In this document: piece by piece, positions 9,945 through 18,697 of the stretch
How the letters are laid out: each line of letters starts with the position of its first letter
How positions within the stretch are numbered: the first letter of the stretch is position 1
From: Bacteroidota bacterium
GTDB taxonomy: Bacteria > Bacteroidota > Bacteroidia > Chitinophagales > Chitinophagaceae
Reading direction: 5' to 3'
DNA: 64,000 nucleotides
Assembly (NCBI GenBank): GCA_016712665.1
Contig: JADJQP010000009.1
Span: forward strand, 1-64,000
Program-made: the position numbers and the translations under genes
Notes under the pieces: generated by a model
Seen by the model: only the letters and a program-made list of their open reading frames with translations
Told to the model about the DNA's origin: nothing
Databases searched by the model: none

Positions 9945-9979
9945 AACAAAAACGCCTCTGAGTTGTTCAGAGGCGTTCA
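9945..9979 (-). terminator. Rho-independent terminator after tRNA-Cys
   Basis: On the minus strand AACGCCTCTG, a short loop, and CAGAGGCGTT are followed by TTTTGTTT. It lies about 20 bp after the 3' end of the intact tRNA-Cys gene and ends that transcript. Confidence 0.85.
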
Positions 9980-9996
9980 ATGCTTTTAGCGTTTAG

Positions 9997-10067
9997 AGGT
10001 CGGAAGCGGATTCGAACCGCTGTAAAAGGTTTTGCAGACCTGTGCCTAGCCACTCGGCCATCCGACC
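9997..10067 (-). tRNA. tRNA-Cys (anticodon GCA), intact
   Basis: The minus strand starts GGTCGGA and closes with the matching TCCGACC. The anticodon loop is CTGCAAA (GCA, Cys). The T-arm AGCGG-TTCGAAT-CCGCT is fully paired. CCA is not encoded. A terminator follows. The 5' flank and the gene up to the T-loop are repeated exactly 3078 bp to the right. Confidence 0.95.
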
Positions 10068-10123
10068 AATGAAGGTGCGAATATACTGAAGTTTACTCTT
10101 TATTATACATTTGTTTTTGAAGA
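10010..10123. repeat. Left copy of a 114-bp direct repeat (att-like) within tRNA-Cys and its 5' flank
   Basis: Identical base for base to 13088-13201. It covers tRNA-Cys from the T-loop to its 5' end, plus 56 bp beyond. To the left the tRNA continues correctly to its own terminator, so this side joins chromosomal DNA. To the right it passes abruptly into the 3-kb insert. Confidence 0.93.
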
Positions 10124-11364
10124 TTTTTTTTCCATCTGCAGATTTAAGGTACTTTTCCGGCTTTCTTGCTGAGACAATGTCTTATGGGATTCTTGTTAAT
10201 GCAGTTTACAAGGCATATAGGCTTTAATATATTCACTCCCACCGCTTTTATGCTCTAAAACCCATCTCTCAAGGTTATTTGTTATTCCAACCTACAAATC
10301 CATGTTCTTCTAATTGCTTAAACATGTAATACTATAACATTAATATAAACCTAATTGCAACAATTAAGTCTCTATTACAGACCAAATCAAGCCGGAAACA
10401 AGAAACACATGGCAATGCAGGTTATTTCTTAAATTGAGGATGGAATCGGCCCCAGTTATCTTTCTGCTTTATCAATTTCCAACGATTTATATACCAATAA
10501 TTTACTGATATAAAATCCGCGGATCAAGTAAATATGTTCATGAATTGCTATAATACTTTGCCATTGATTTAAAGTTAAACTAAAACAATCAAATTGCCCT
10601 ATCAAACTTTCTAACGATACTTTCAGACTTTATTTTTTTAACCTTTAAATCCGACTTTAGGTTTCGGAGAATTACAAAATTTTCATTTTTAATAGTTATA
10701 AATGATCCATGTGGCACCCACTAGTCTCTTAGAATTATTAATTTATACTTAAAACACACATGAAATGGACTATTTGTGTTATATTTCCAGCAAAAAAGTA
10801 TTTTGTGGACAACAATCAAAGATTAGGAATCAGGCGAAGGAATTAAATATTGTTCACCAAATACAAGTTAATTTTGGATCAAGCAGGTAAAAATATCAGT
10901 CCAGATAGAAGAGGATTTCTACCCTTTCCTAGATCGTCAAAACTAAAAGCTTTGACTTCCGTGTTTTTATCCGATTAAAACGGTCAATGGGAAGCGCACA
11001 GATTACTTATTACTTCTACATGATGCACCTATTAAGTCAAGACCAAGACTTTAAAAACTAAGTGCTAATGAAGAGTTTGGATGGAAAATACAAGCCTGTA
11101 AAATACTAGCTGCGAAATAGTCATGACCACCCAAACGTCAAACATAATTGAATCACCAAAACTGAAAGGCAGACCTTGCCCTATCTCAATTGAGACCTTG
11201 ATTAGAGTGGAATTTCGCATGGATCTCCGGTCGAATTGGTTAAAATATATAGAGTTAACTCTGTTTAATAAACAATACAGAACATTTACTTTTTTTTTCT
11301 ACTTATACAACAATGCATGAATTCAAACTGTCTCAATTCTAACAATTATAAAATATTCAATTGA
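10124..11364. other. 1.24 kb without a recognisable intact gene
   Basis: AT-rich, with many stops in all frames. A minus-strand scrap at 10196-10325 is listed separately. On the plus strand short fragments such as FTKYKLILDQAGKNISPDRRGF (about 10852-10920) and LSANEEFGWKIQACKILAAK (about 11061-11120) look like decayed coding DNA, but I cannot assign them to a family. The short frame 11123-11320 has no supporting feature and is not called. Confidence 0.5.
10196..10325 (-). pseudogene. Possible GIY-YIG nuclease-like fragment
   Basis: The minus strand reads MFKQLEEHGFVGWNNK, and after one frame change NNLERWVLEHKSGGSEYIKAY. The pattern TNNLERRxxEHxxG...YTKxx is the second half of the GIY-YIG catalytic region in small Bacteroidota nucleases. 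The usual Arg pair is altered (ERW) and the first half, including GIY and YIG, is missing. This would be only a relic; the resemblance is short and could be chance. Confidence 0.25.
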
Positions 11365-13039
11365 ATGAATAAATTGAAGCTATTCAGAGTTTTCAGCGCT
11401 TGGACCCTAAGGTGCTGTTTAGTCGCAGGTTCTATAACCGTCCCTTCAAAGTTGTTTTGTCAAGGCACTATAATTGATAGTTTAGCTATTATCAAAAACA
11501 CAATAATTTATACACATCAACAATCAGGTTCTTGGGGAATGCGTGAACTATCTAATATCACACAAATCAATGATTCGATTGTTTTAGGTTTATTTTCAAA
11601 AAAAAATCTACCTAATAACTTATATTCATTTAAGAAGGGTAAAATCCACACTGGGAGCTAGAACTTTCGGATTGGGGTAGGTACGGAGAAACAGTTGAAG
11701 GAGCATTTAAGGCGGCGGGTTCGATTTTCATTTTAACATTCACGAAAGACTCTTTTTTTATCTTAGAAATTGTAAATATTCGAAAAATGTAGTCTTAATG
11801 AAATTGCAAGCTATCCATTACATGCCTTGCAGTGGAGGCATCAGGTCACTTTTGACACTAACAATTCAACTTGGATGCTACATTTGGGTTATTATGACAA
11901 AAATGCACATTTTGTTGATAGTGTGAAAGTAATTAGAATAAAAGATCATGATGTCAAGACAATATACACATATAAAACACCAATAGGAGATTTTCCCGAA
12001 CCGTTTGCTGCAGCTATAAATAAGGATCAAATAATATTTACCTTTAATTCTGATACTTTATTTGTTTTATTTGATGATTCACTGCATTTAATACCTATCT
12101 CAGTTGGAGCAATCTATTACATAACCCACTTTGATTCCATTGATAAAAAAAAGAGTTTTTGCATTTATTTTACATAATACTTTTAACTTTTCAAAAACTT
12201 TCACTTTGGATGACAACACTAAAAATATACAATACACAGATCATTTAAGCACTAGGGATATAAGTGATCCGGGTACAATTGACCCATACAATAATCACTG
12301 GTATATCAAGGCAAATGGTGATAGTTCAAATATTTATAAATTTTCGGATACATTCGCAAAATCCACTCTAAAAACAATGATTTTTAAGCAAAAGAAACTA
12401 ATCGAACTACCCCATTTCGTTAATAATTACCTGATAATTAATTCGCTTTATGGAGATACATTTATTTCAAGTGCTATTAATCCAATCGGGAAATCATTTG
12501 ATAGTTTGATTCTTGACGGACCCATTGGAAAAATAATTCCCTGCGAATGCGGACATTTGGTAATCACAAGAAAACACTCAAATCAAATATTTGGAATAAG
12601 TTATTTACCAAAATCATTATTTCTAATAGATAGCTCGGGAGTGAGAACCAAAATTCTTGATCTCTCCAATTGTCCGATTTTAGTATTGGATAATTTTCCA
12701 AGAATATATTCCCAGTTGAATGCTTTTGTTTATTTCAATTTGGGTGAATTTGGAAATTTTCATTACGCGTCTTTAGGTCTCGACTCAATTTGCAAATCAA
12801 ACACATCAAATAACTCGAGTAGATATATCATTTATCCTAATCCCAGCTCCGAAAGATTATATTCAAATAAGGATGTCTCTAAATTAAATGTTTTCAATTC
12901 AGTTGGGCAAAAAATGTCAATACACATTAAAATAGATGATAGCAATAGAAAATATTTGGATTTGGTAAACTACTCTAAAGGCATCTATTTTGTCGGATTT
13001 GAAAACACTTATATCAAATATTTTATACTTCAGAATTAA
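11365..13039 (+). CDS. Secreted T9SS-sorted protein of unknown function, frameshifted
   Basis: Segments 11365-11661, about 11660-11820, 11827-12177 and 12131-13039 read as one protein of about 555 residues in changing frames. An N-terminal signal-like stretch (SAWTLRCCLVAGSITV) is followed by repetitive, beta-rich sequence resembling WD-like or propeller strands. The C-terminus has a T9SS type A sorting domain: YIIYPNPSSERLY, LNVFNSVGQKMSI and YSKGIYFVGFENTYIKYFIL. The last break lies in a run of eight A at about 12148. I do not recognise the main domain. It is the only clear gene inside the segment bounded by the 114-bp repeats, so it is the cargo of that insertion. The protein is exported across the outer membrane and probably anchored at the surface or released. 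Confidence 0.75.
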
Positions 13040-13074
13040 ATATAAAATCTACGTAAAGACACAGTGCTAGTTCC

Positions 13075-13145
13075 TAGTAGGAAGTAAATTCGAACCGCTG
13101 TAAAAGGTTTTGCAGACCTGTGCCTAGCCACTCGGCCATCCGACC
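13075..13145 (-). pseudogene. 3'-damaged copy of tRNA-Cys
   Basis: Identical to the intact tRNA-Cys from the 5' end through the T-loop. After that the 3' strand of the T-stem reads TTAC instead of CCGC, and the acceptor 3' strand is only partly kept (TTCCTAC in place of TTCCGAC). The T-arm and acceptor can no longer pair and no terminator follows, so it should not give a mature tRNA. Confidence 0.88.
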
Positions 13146-13201
13146 AATGAAGGTGCGAATATACTGAAGTTTACTCTTTATTATACATTTGTTTTTGAAG
13201 A
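13088..13201. repeat. Right copy of the 114-bp direct repeat (att-like)
   Basis: An exact duplicate of 10010-10123. On its right it runs into the end of the vanZ-like gene, whose last codons and stop lie inside the repeat, so this side is the original chromosomal upstream flank of tRNA-Cys. Confidence 0.93.
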
Positions 13202-13561
13202 AACTTTTCTTTTACGGCTGATTTGACTGTAAGCAATCAAGCCCAATACCAATCCTATCCCATCTGCAACCCAATCCGCCCATTCTCCGCTTCTGTATTG
13301 CAACAAATACTCTTGAATCAATTCTATGGCACCGCCATATAAAAACATGAGCAACAAGGCTAAATATGGCTTGTTGCCCCCATAGTTCATGTATACATAT
13401 ATCCATGCGCCATATAATAGGCTGTGTACCCATTTATCTAGTCCTAAAATTCCTTGCCAACCCACTTCTGGAACAGCGCTGCCCGGCAATACACATAACC
13501 CTAAAATAAAAATTCCCAACACAAGTGTTGGGAATGTATAAGCTTTGTGGTTCAATTTCAT
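13181..13561 (-). CDS. VanZ-like family membrane protein
   Basis: From ATG 13561 the protein has about 126 residues, with four membrane segments and the VanZ-like pattern LDKWVHSLLYGAW, then YGGAIELIQEYL and EWADWVADGIGLVLG. The family is named after a teicoplanin-resistance accessory gene; the function of these short versions is unknown. The start is 1 nt beyond the gcvH stop, so it is the third gene of an accD-gcvH-vanZ-like run. A longer reading starting at 13582 overlaps gcvH and is less likely. The last few codons fall inside the 114-bp repeat. Confidence 0.85.
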   Translation of the reverse strand: MKLNHKAYTFPTLVLGIFILGLCVLPGSAVPEVGWQGILGLDKWVHSLLYGAWIYVYMNYGGNKPYLALLLMFLYGGAIELIQEYLLQYRSGEWADWVADGIGLVLGLIAYSQISRKRKVSSKTNV

Positions 13562-13562
13562 T

Positions 13563-13940
13563 TTATCCCACCATGGAGGCATAGTCGGCGGGTGACATTA
13601 AGCCATCCAACTGTGAAGCATCGCTAATGCGAACTTTCACCATCCAACCCTCACCGTAAGCGTCGTTATTTACCAACTCAGGTGAATTCTCCAATGCAGC
13701 GTTGATCTCAACAACCTCACCGGAAACAGGCATGTACAAGTCACTCACGGTTTTTACTGCTTCTACAGTACCAAAAACTTCGTTTTGTGCAATGGTTTCG
13801 CCTTGTGATTGAATGTCTACAAATACGATATCGCCAAGCTCACCTTGAGCAAAATCAGTAATGCCAATAATGGCCATGTCGCCTTCCACCTTAATCCACT
13901 CGTGGTCTTTGGTGTACTTTAAATTTTCTGGGAAATTCAT
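13563..13940 (-). CDS. gcvH: Glycine cleavage system H protein
   Basis: The protein has 125 residues, normal for the family. The lipoyl-accepting Lys63 lies in TVEAVKTVSDLY, and the typical start YTKDHEWI and end LMSPADYASMV are present. It shuttles the aminomethyl group of glycine between the P, T and L proteins of the cytosolic glycine cleavage complex and also serves in lipoate relay. Its ATG overlaps the accD stop by 4 bp. Other gcv genes are not in the window. Confidence 0.97.
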   Translation of the reverse strand: MNFPENLKYTKDHEWIKVEGDMAIIGITDFAQGELGDIVFVDIQSQGETIAQNEVFGTVEAVKTVSDLYMPVSGEVVEINAALENSPELVNNDAYGEGWMVKVRISDASQLDGLMSPADYASMVG

Positions 13941-14851
13941 ATGGATGTATTTTCTTTTTTCTGTGATTTTTTATCCCAAATCAATTTTAACAATTGGGAA
14001 AGTTTTTCTGTTAGTTCTCCTCTGCTTACTATAAAGTCCAAAAAGCCGTGTTCCAATAAAAATTCGCTGCTTTGAAATCCTTTGGGCAGGTCTTTGCCAA
14101 TGGTTTCTCTAATTACACGTGGGCCTGCAAATCCGATTAAAGCTTCAGGTTCAGCTATGTTAAAATCGCCAAGCATAGCAAAAGAAGCTGTTACCCCTCC
14201 AGTTGTTGGATTGGTCATTAAAGATATATAAGGAATACCCTCTTTGTTCAACAAGGCAAGTTTTGCGCTGGTTTTAGCCATCTGCATCAGGCTAAATGCC
14301 GCTTCCATCATTCGGGCACCACCACTTTTAGAAATCATTAAAAATGGCAAGCGGTGTTCCAAAGCGTAATCTATTGCTCTTGCAATTTTTTCACCTACTA
14401 CAGAGCCCATAGAACCCCCAATAAAGGCAAAATCCATACATGCAACCACCAAACCTTGTCCGTTTATCTTTCCATGTGCAGTTCTAACAGCATCGGTAAG
14501 TCCAGTTTTGCGCTGTGCAGCCTTAATCCTGTCTGTATAGGCCGCTGTATCTGTAAATTCAAGTGGGTCGCCACTGCTGAGTGTGGCATCTAACTCCGTA
14601 TATTTATTGTTATCAAAAAGTATTTCAAAATACTCTCTAGATCCTATGCGGTCGTGATAATGGCAACTGGGACATACATAGCGTGCATTGATCCAATCTT
14701 TTGTAGGAACAACTGTCTTGCACCGTGCGCATTTCTCCCACAAACCGTCAGGCGTCGCTTTCTTGTCCTTGGTTTTAGTAAGTATACCCGAAAACTTGCG
14801 CTGGTACCACTTGGAACTTTCGCTGCTCAGGTCATCCTCTTCGTATTCCAT
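13937..14851 (-). CDS. accD: Acetyl-CoA carboxylase carboxyltransferase subunit beta
   Basis: The protein has 304 residues. An N-terminal zinc ribbon has Cys41, Cys44, Cys60 and Cys63 (CARC...CPSC), followed by the crotonase-like carboxyltransferase fold with MDFAFIGGSMGSVVGEKIARA, SGGARMMEA and NPTTGGVTASFAMLGD. With AccA it transfers CO2 from carboxybiotin to acetyl-CoA, giving malonyl-CoA for fatty acid synthesis. It is the first gene of the run with gcvH (4-bp overlap) and the vanZ-like gene. The frame is intact. Confidence 0.97.
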   Translation of the reverse strand: MEYEEDDLSSESSKWYQRKFSGILTKTKDKKATPDGLWEKCARCKTVVPTKDWINARYVCPSCHYHDRIGSREYFEILFDNNKYTELDATLSSGDPLEFTDTAAYTDRIKAAQRKTGLTDAVRTAHGKINGQGLVVACMDFAFIGGSMGSVVGEKIARAIDYALEHRLPFLMISKSGGARMMEAAFSLMQMAKTSAKLALLNKEGIPYISLMTNPTTGGVTASFAMLGDFNIAEPEALIGFAGPRVIRETIGKDLPKGFQSSEFLLEHGFLDFIVSRGELTEKLSQLLKLIWDKKSQKKENTSI

Positions 14852-14875
14852 ACTACGGCAATGATACGAAAAATC

Positions 14876-15934
14876 TTAGGCAATGGTAACAGAATTGTCC
14901 AAATAAACGTCTTGAATGGCGTTTAACAAGGCAATTCCTTCATTCATCGGTTTTTGAAACGCTTTACGGCCAGAAATCAATCCTGATCCGCCTGCACGCT
15001 TGTTGACTACCGCGGTAGTTACTGCTTCTGCCAAATCGCCAGCACCTTTACTTTCACCGCCACTGTTAATTAAACCTGCACGGCCCATGTAGCAGTTGGC
15101 CACTTGATAACGGCACAAATCAATAGGATGGTCGGTAGTTAGTTCACTATACACCTTAGGATGGGTTTTGCCAAAATTGATGGCTGTATAACCACCGTTG
15201 TTGGTTGGCAATTTTTGTTTAATGATATCGGCCTGAATGGTTACACCCAAATGGTTTGCTTGTCCAGTAATATCTGCAGCTGCGTGGTAATCTACACCGT
15301 CTTTTTTGAAACCATTGTTGCGCAAATAGCACCACAAAATAGTTCCCATTCCCAATTCATGTGCCATCTCAAAAGCAGCTGAAACTTCTTGAATTTGGCG
15401 TGCACTTTCTTCTGAACCAAAATAAATGGTTGCACCCACTGCAGTAGCACCCATGTTCCAAGCCTCTTGAATAGATCCGTACATGATTTGGTCGAATTTA
15501 TTGGGGTAGGTTAGAATCTCATTGTGGTTGATTTTAACAATAAATGGAATTTTGTGGGCATACTTTCTAGCACATGAAGCCAACACACCGTAAGTTGAAG
15601 CCACTGCATTGCAACCGCCTTCTATCGCCAATTTAATGATATTTTCAGGATCAAAAAAGATGGGATTGGGAGCAAATGATGCACCACCACTGTGTTCAAT
15701 TCCTTGATCCACAGGAAGGATACTCATGTAGCCGGTATTGGCCAAACGACCATGACCATAGATATGTTGTAGGCTTCTTAAAACCTGAGGATTGCGGTTA
15801 GAACCAGCGAAAATTCGGTCTACAAAATCAGGACCGGGTTGGTGTATAAGGTCTTTGCTTATGGTGTTGCAAGTGTGGTTCAGCAGGCTTTCAGCATCGC
15901 TGCCTAGGAGTTGTTGGATATTCGTAGAACTCAT
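14876..15934 (-). CDS. fbaB: Class I (DhnA-type) fructose-bisphosphate aldolase
   Basis: From ATG 15934 (MSSTNIQQLLG) the protein has 352 residues. SILPVDQGIEHSGGA, PFIVKINHNE and GATAVGATIYFGSEES mark the DhnA/FbaB-type class I aldolase, a Schiff-base TIM barrel unlike the zinc-dependent class II enzyme. It cleaves fructose 1,6-bisphosphate in glycolysis and works in reverse in gluconeogenesis. A longer reading from 15991 would include the promoter region; the minus-strand box TACCTTTG at 15962-15955 supports the shorter start. Divergent from the GNAT gene. Confidence 0.93.
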   Translation of the reverse strand: MSSTNIQQLLGSDAESLLNHTCNTISKDLIHQPGPDFVDRIFAGSNRNPQVLRSLQHIYGHGRLANTGYMSILPVDQGIEHSGGASFAPNPIFFDPENIIKLAIEGGCNAVASTYGVLASCARKYAHKIPFIVKINHNEILTYPNKFDQIMYGSIQEAWNMGATAVGATIYFGSEESARQIQEVSAAFEMAHELGMGTILWCYLRNNGFKKDGVDYHAAADITGQANHLGVTIQADIIKQKLPTNNGGYTAINFGKTHPKVYSELTTDHPIDLCRYQVANCYMGRAGLINSGGESKGAGDLAEAVTTAVVNKRAGGSGLISGRKAFQKPMNEGIALLNAIQDVYLDNSVTIA

Positions 15935-16042
15935 ATTTTGATTTATTCGAGGTGCAAAGGTAATGTTTTTATAAAAGAGACGAAAACCCAACCAAAAATC
16001 CTTGTTTTGGGTTGATTTGATTGACTTTTGTCGGTTCTGTTT

Positions 16043-16050
16043 TACCTTCG
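16043..16050 (+). promoter_or_regulatory. -7 box (TACCTTCG) six bases before the GNAT start codon
   Basis: Matches the Bacteroidota -7 consensus TAnnTTTG with one change and lies 6 nt before ATG 16057, implying an almost leaderless transcript. Confidence 0.5.
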
Positions 16051-16056
16051 AAGCGC

Positions 16057-16485
16057 ATGATTGCTGTAAAACCTATAGAAGGAAACCTTGATCTTGAAAA
16101 AGCTTTCGAAATTCGGCGCAGGGTGTTTGTCATTGAACAGGCCGTTGATCCGACAGAAGAATATGATGAACATGAAGTACAGTGTACCCATTTTTTGGCA
16201 TTGTTCAACAATGTACCGGCAGGCACTGCTAGAATTAGGCATACCGACCATGGCATAAAACTGGAAAGGTTTGCTGTTTTGCAAGAATACAGAGGCAAGG
16301 ATGTTGGAAAATCCTTGGTACTGGCTTGTTTGGCCCATCCAGATTTGCGTGTACCCGGAACATATGTTTACATGCATGCTCAGGAACATGCTTTAGATTT
16401 TTATGCCCGATTTGGTTTTGAAACTGAGGGTGAAAGGTTTTGGGAATGCAATATTCCGCACTTTACAATGAGTAAAACAATTTAA
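16057..16485 (+). CDS. GNAT family N-acetyltransferase (ElaA-like)
   Basis: The protein has 142 residues. The N-terminal RRRVFVIEQAVDP and EEYDEHEVQCTHFLAL are typical of the ElaA/YjcF-type subgroup. The acetyl-CoA loop is QEYRGKDVGKSLV (R/Q-x-x-G-x-G/A-like), followed by HAQEHALDFYARFGFE. It should transfer an acetyl group from acetyl-CoA to an unknown small molecule or protein in the cytosol. ATG 16057 is preferred over an upstream in-frame TTG because a -7 box ends 6 nt before it. Confidence 0.9.
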   Translation: MIAVKPIEGNLDLEKAFEIRRRVFVIEQAVDPTEEYDEHEVQCTHFLALFNNVPAGTARIRHTDHGIKLERFAVLQEYRGKDVGKSLVLACLAHPDLRVPGTYVYMHAQEHALDFYARFGFETEGERFWECNIPHFTMSKTI

Positions 16486-16495
16486 ATCGACCTAC

Positions 16496-18256
16496 TTAAT
16501 GGGTGTGGAAGGTATCTTCCTCTTCGCCAATTTGCTGTCTCCACATGGCAAAATAGAGTCCCTTTTCCTCTAACAACTCGGCATGTGTGCCGTGCTCAAT
16601 AATTTTTCCTTTTTCCAACACATAAATATGATCTGCATGCAAAATGGTGCTGAGACGGTGGGCAATAATCACATTTATCCGATCTCGTTGTTGAGAAACC
16701 TCTCGAACTGTTTGCGTAATTTCACGTTCTGTTAGAGAATCCAAAGCACTTGTAGCCTCGTCAAATACCATAAGACAGGGATTTCTGAGCAGTGCACGTG
16801 CAATGGAAATTCGTTGTTTTTCGCCTCCTGAAACTTTAATACCGCCTTCTCCAATTTGGGTGTCAAGTCCCTTATCTGCCCTTTGCATTAAGCTCTGCGC
16901 CGCTGCTTTGTGCAGCACATCTAGCAACTCTTCATCGCTAGCGCTTGGCTTCACAAACAACAAGTTATCGCGTATTGTGCCTGAAAACAATTGGCTCTCT
17001 TGAGACACCAACCCCAATTGGTTGCGAATTTCCGATGGCTCTACCATTGCGGAATTAATGCCATTAAAAAACAGCTCACCTGAAGCTGGTTTATATAGTC
17101 CCACCAACAATTTCACCAAGGTAGATTTACCTGAACCCGATGGACCTACAAATGCAACGGTTTGGCCCAGTTTTAATTGAAAATTAATATTGCTTAGTGC
17201 ATTCCGCGTAGCACTCTTGTGTTTAAAATCAACATGCTCAAATGCAATGCTTTCTATTCTGCCTAAGGCTACTGGATGTTCTGGTTTGGCTTCAGAAGGC
17301 AGCAACATCAATTCGTGGTACTTTTCTAAAGATATTTGTGCCTCACGCCAGGTTTGAATAAAGGTACCCAACTCTTGCAAAGGATTAAAAATAAAAAATG
17401 TATAAAACAGAAATTGAATATACATACCCGGAGAAATACGCGCAGTAAATACCATCCAACTTTAAAAAAAGCAACAAACAATTTCGCATTAAATTCACCA
17501 AAGTACCTTGTACAAAACCCAAGGTGCGCACCTTTTTTACTTTCTTGAGTTCCAAACCCAATATGCGCAATGTATTGTTCGATATTCGGCGAATTTCTTG
17601 CGTTACCAATCCCAAGCTTTTCACCAACTCAATATTCCTTAAACTTTCTGTTGTGGTTCCCGCCAAAGCAGAAGTCGCTTTTACAATATCTTTCTGAATG
17701 ATTTTAATGCGTGTGCTCAATAATGAACTGGTCGCCCCTACTACTGCCATCGCACTTAAAAATACTGGTGCTATGAGCCAATGCACAGTAAAGGAAGCAA
17801 AAAAACAAAAATAACACCCACCAAACTCGTGTACATTAAATTTATGGTAAGTGTAATCACCCTCTCACTGTCGGTGCGCACTTTCTGCAATATATTCAAG
17901 GTTTCACCACTGCGGCTGTCCTCAAATGTTTCATAGGGCAAATCCAGTGTGTGCTTTATCCCATCCATAAAAATCTGGGCACCACTTTTTTGAATGGCTA
18001 CGTTTAAAAAATAATCCTGAAAGTTCTTCGCAATCCTGCTCACCATAGCCACACCAATTCCAATGGACAGCCAAAATCCAACCCCTTTTAGAAAATTTTC
18101 ACCTGTAAAATTTTGGTATTTTGTAAGGTATTGGTCCAGTATATTCCTGCCAACCCATGGGTCAAGCATAGAGAACACCTGATTGATGGTGGCCAGAGCA
18201 AGGGCAATAAAAATAAGTCTAGACTGGGGTTTAAGGTATTTCCAAAGGATTTTCAA
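16496..18256 (-). CDS. ABC exporter with fused membrane and ATPase domains (MsbA-like), two frameshifts
   Basis: Three pieces, 18256-17771, 17786-17385 and 17455-16496, make one half-transporter of about 585 residues. The membrane part starts MKILWKYLKPQSRLIF and contains the coupling region TTESLRNIELVKSLG. The ATPase part has Walker A GPSGSGKST, signature VSGGEKQRISIARALL, Walker B LMVFDEATSALD and H-loop AHRLS. It probably dimerises and exports a lipid or other hydrophobic substrate across the inner membrane. Both breaks fall at runs of seven A/T (about 17795 and 17465), and the joined protein reads smoothly across them, which points to sequence error. Confidence 0.9.
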
Positions 18257-18308
18257 AGCTCTTTATTTGTTGCAACAATTGTTCCAAGATTATTTGTATG
18301 ACATTGGG

Positions 18309-18650
18309 TCAGTTTTGCTTTTTAATGGCAGCAAAAAATACTGCCACAGCTGAACAAATAATCAAACCCAACGATTCACGTGCCCTTTCAGTATTTTCAT
18401 TCAACATGGTTTCACCTATGCCTTCCCAATGAACTGGCCATTGAAAAAATGCCCAAATTCCACATCCCACAGCTGTTAAAAAATAGACAATATTTGGCAA
18501 TGGTTTCAATAAAACTGAAACGCCCAATACAGCCATAAATCCATATACAGCAATCCATAAGTAAGGGTCTGGATCATTATACTGCACAATTGCAAATGCA
18601 ACAAACAGAAGAATAAAAAAACCCACAATCCACTTCAATCCCTTTTTCAT
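18309..18650 (-). CDS. Small membrane protein, TMEM220-like
   Basis: From ATG 18650 (MKKGLKWIVGFF) the protein has 113 residues and four membrane helices. VQYNDPDPYLWI near the first loop and ERARESLGLIIC before the last helix match the TMEM220 family as I recall it. Its biochemical role is unknown. It lies 48 bp after the FG-GAP lipoprotein on the same strand. An in-frame ATG 7 codons upstream (18671) is possible but less like the family start. Confidence 0.7.
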   Translation of the reverse strand: MKKGLKWIVGFFILLFVAFAIVQYNDPDPYLWIAVYGFMAVLGVSVLLKPLPNIVYFLTAVGCGIWAFFQWPVHWEGIGETMLNENTERARESLGLIICSAVAVFFAAIKKQN

Positions 18651-18697
18651 TTTGTGGTATTTTCCAATCACATAAAATAAGGTTTTGCAGCATATTT

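Noticed and set aside
11123..11320. Plus-strand open frame of 65 codons in the 3-kb insert
   Set aside because: No start context, no recognisable motif, and a low-complexity tail.
13181..13582. VanZ-like start at 13582
   Set aside because: It would overlap gcvH by about 20 bp; ATG 13561 directly follows the gcvH stop and matches the family start better.
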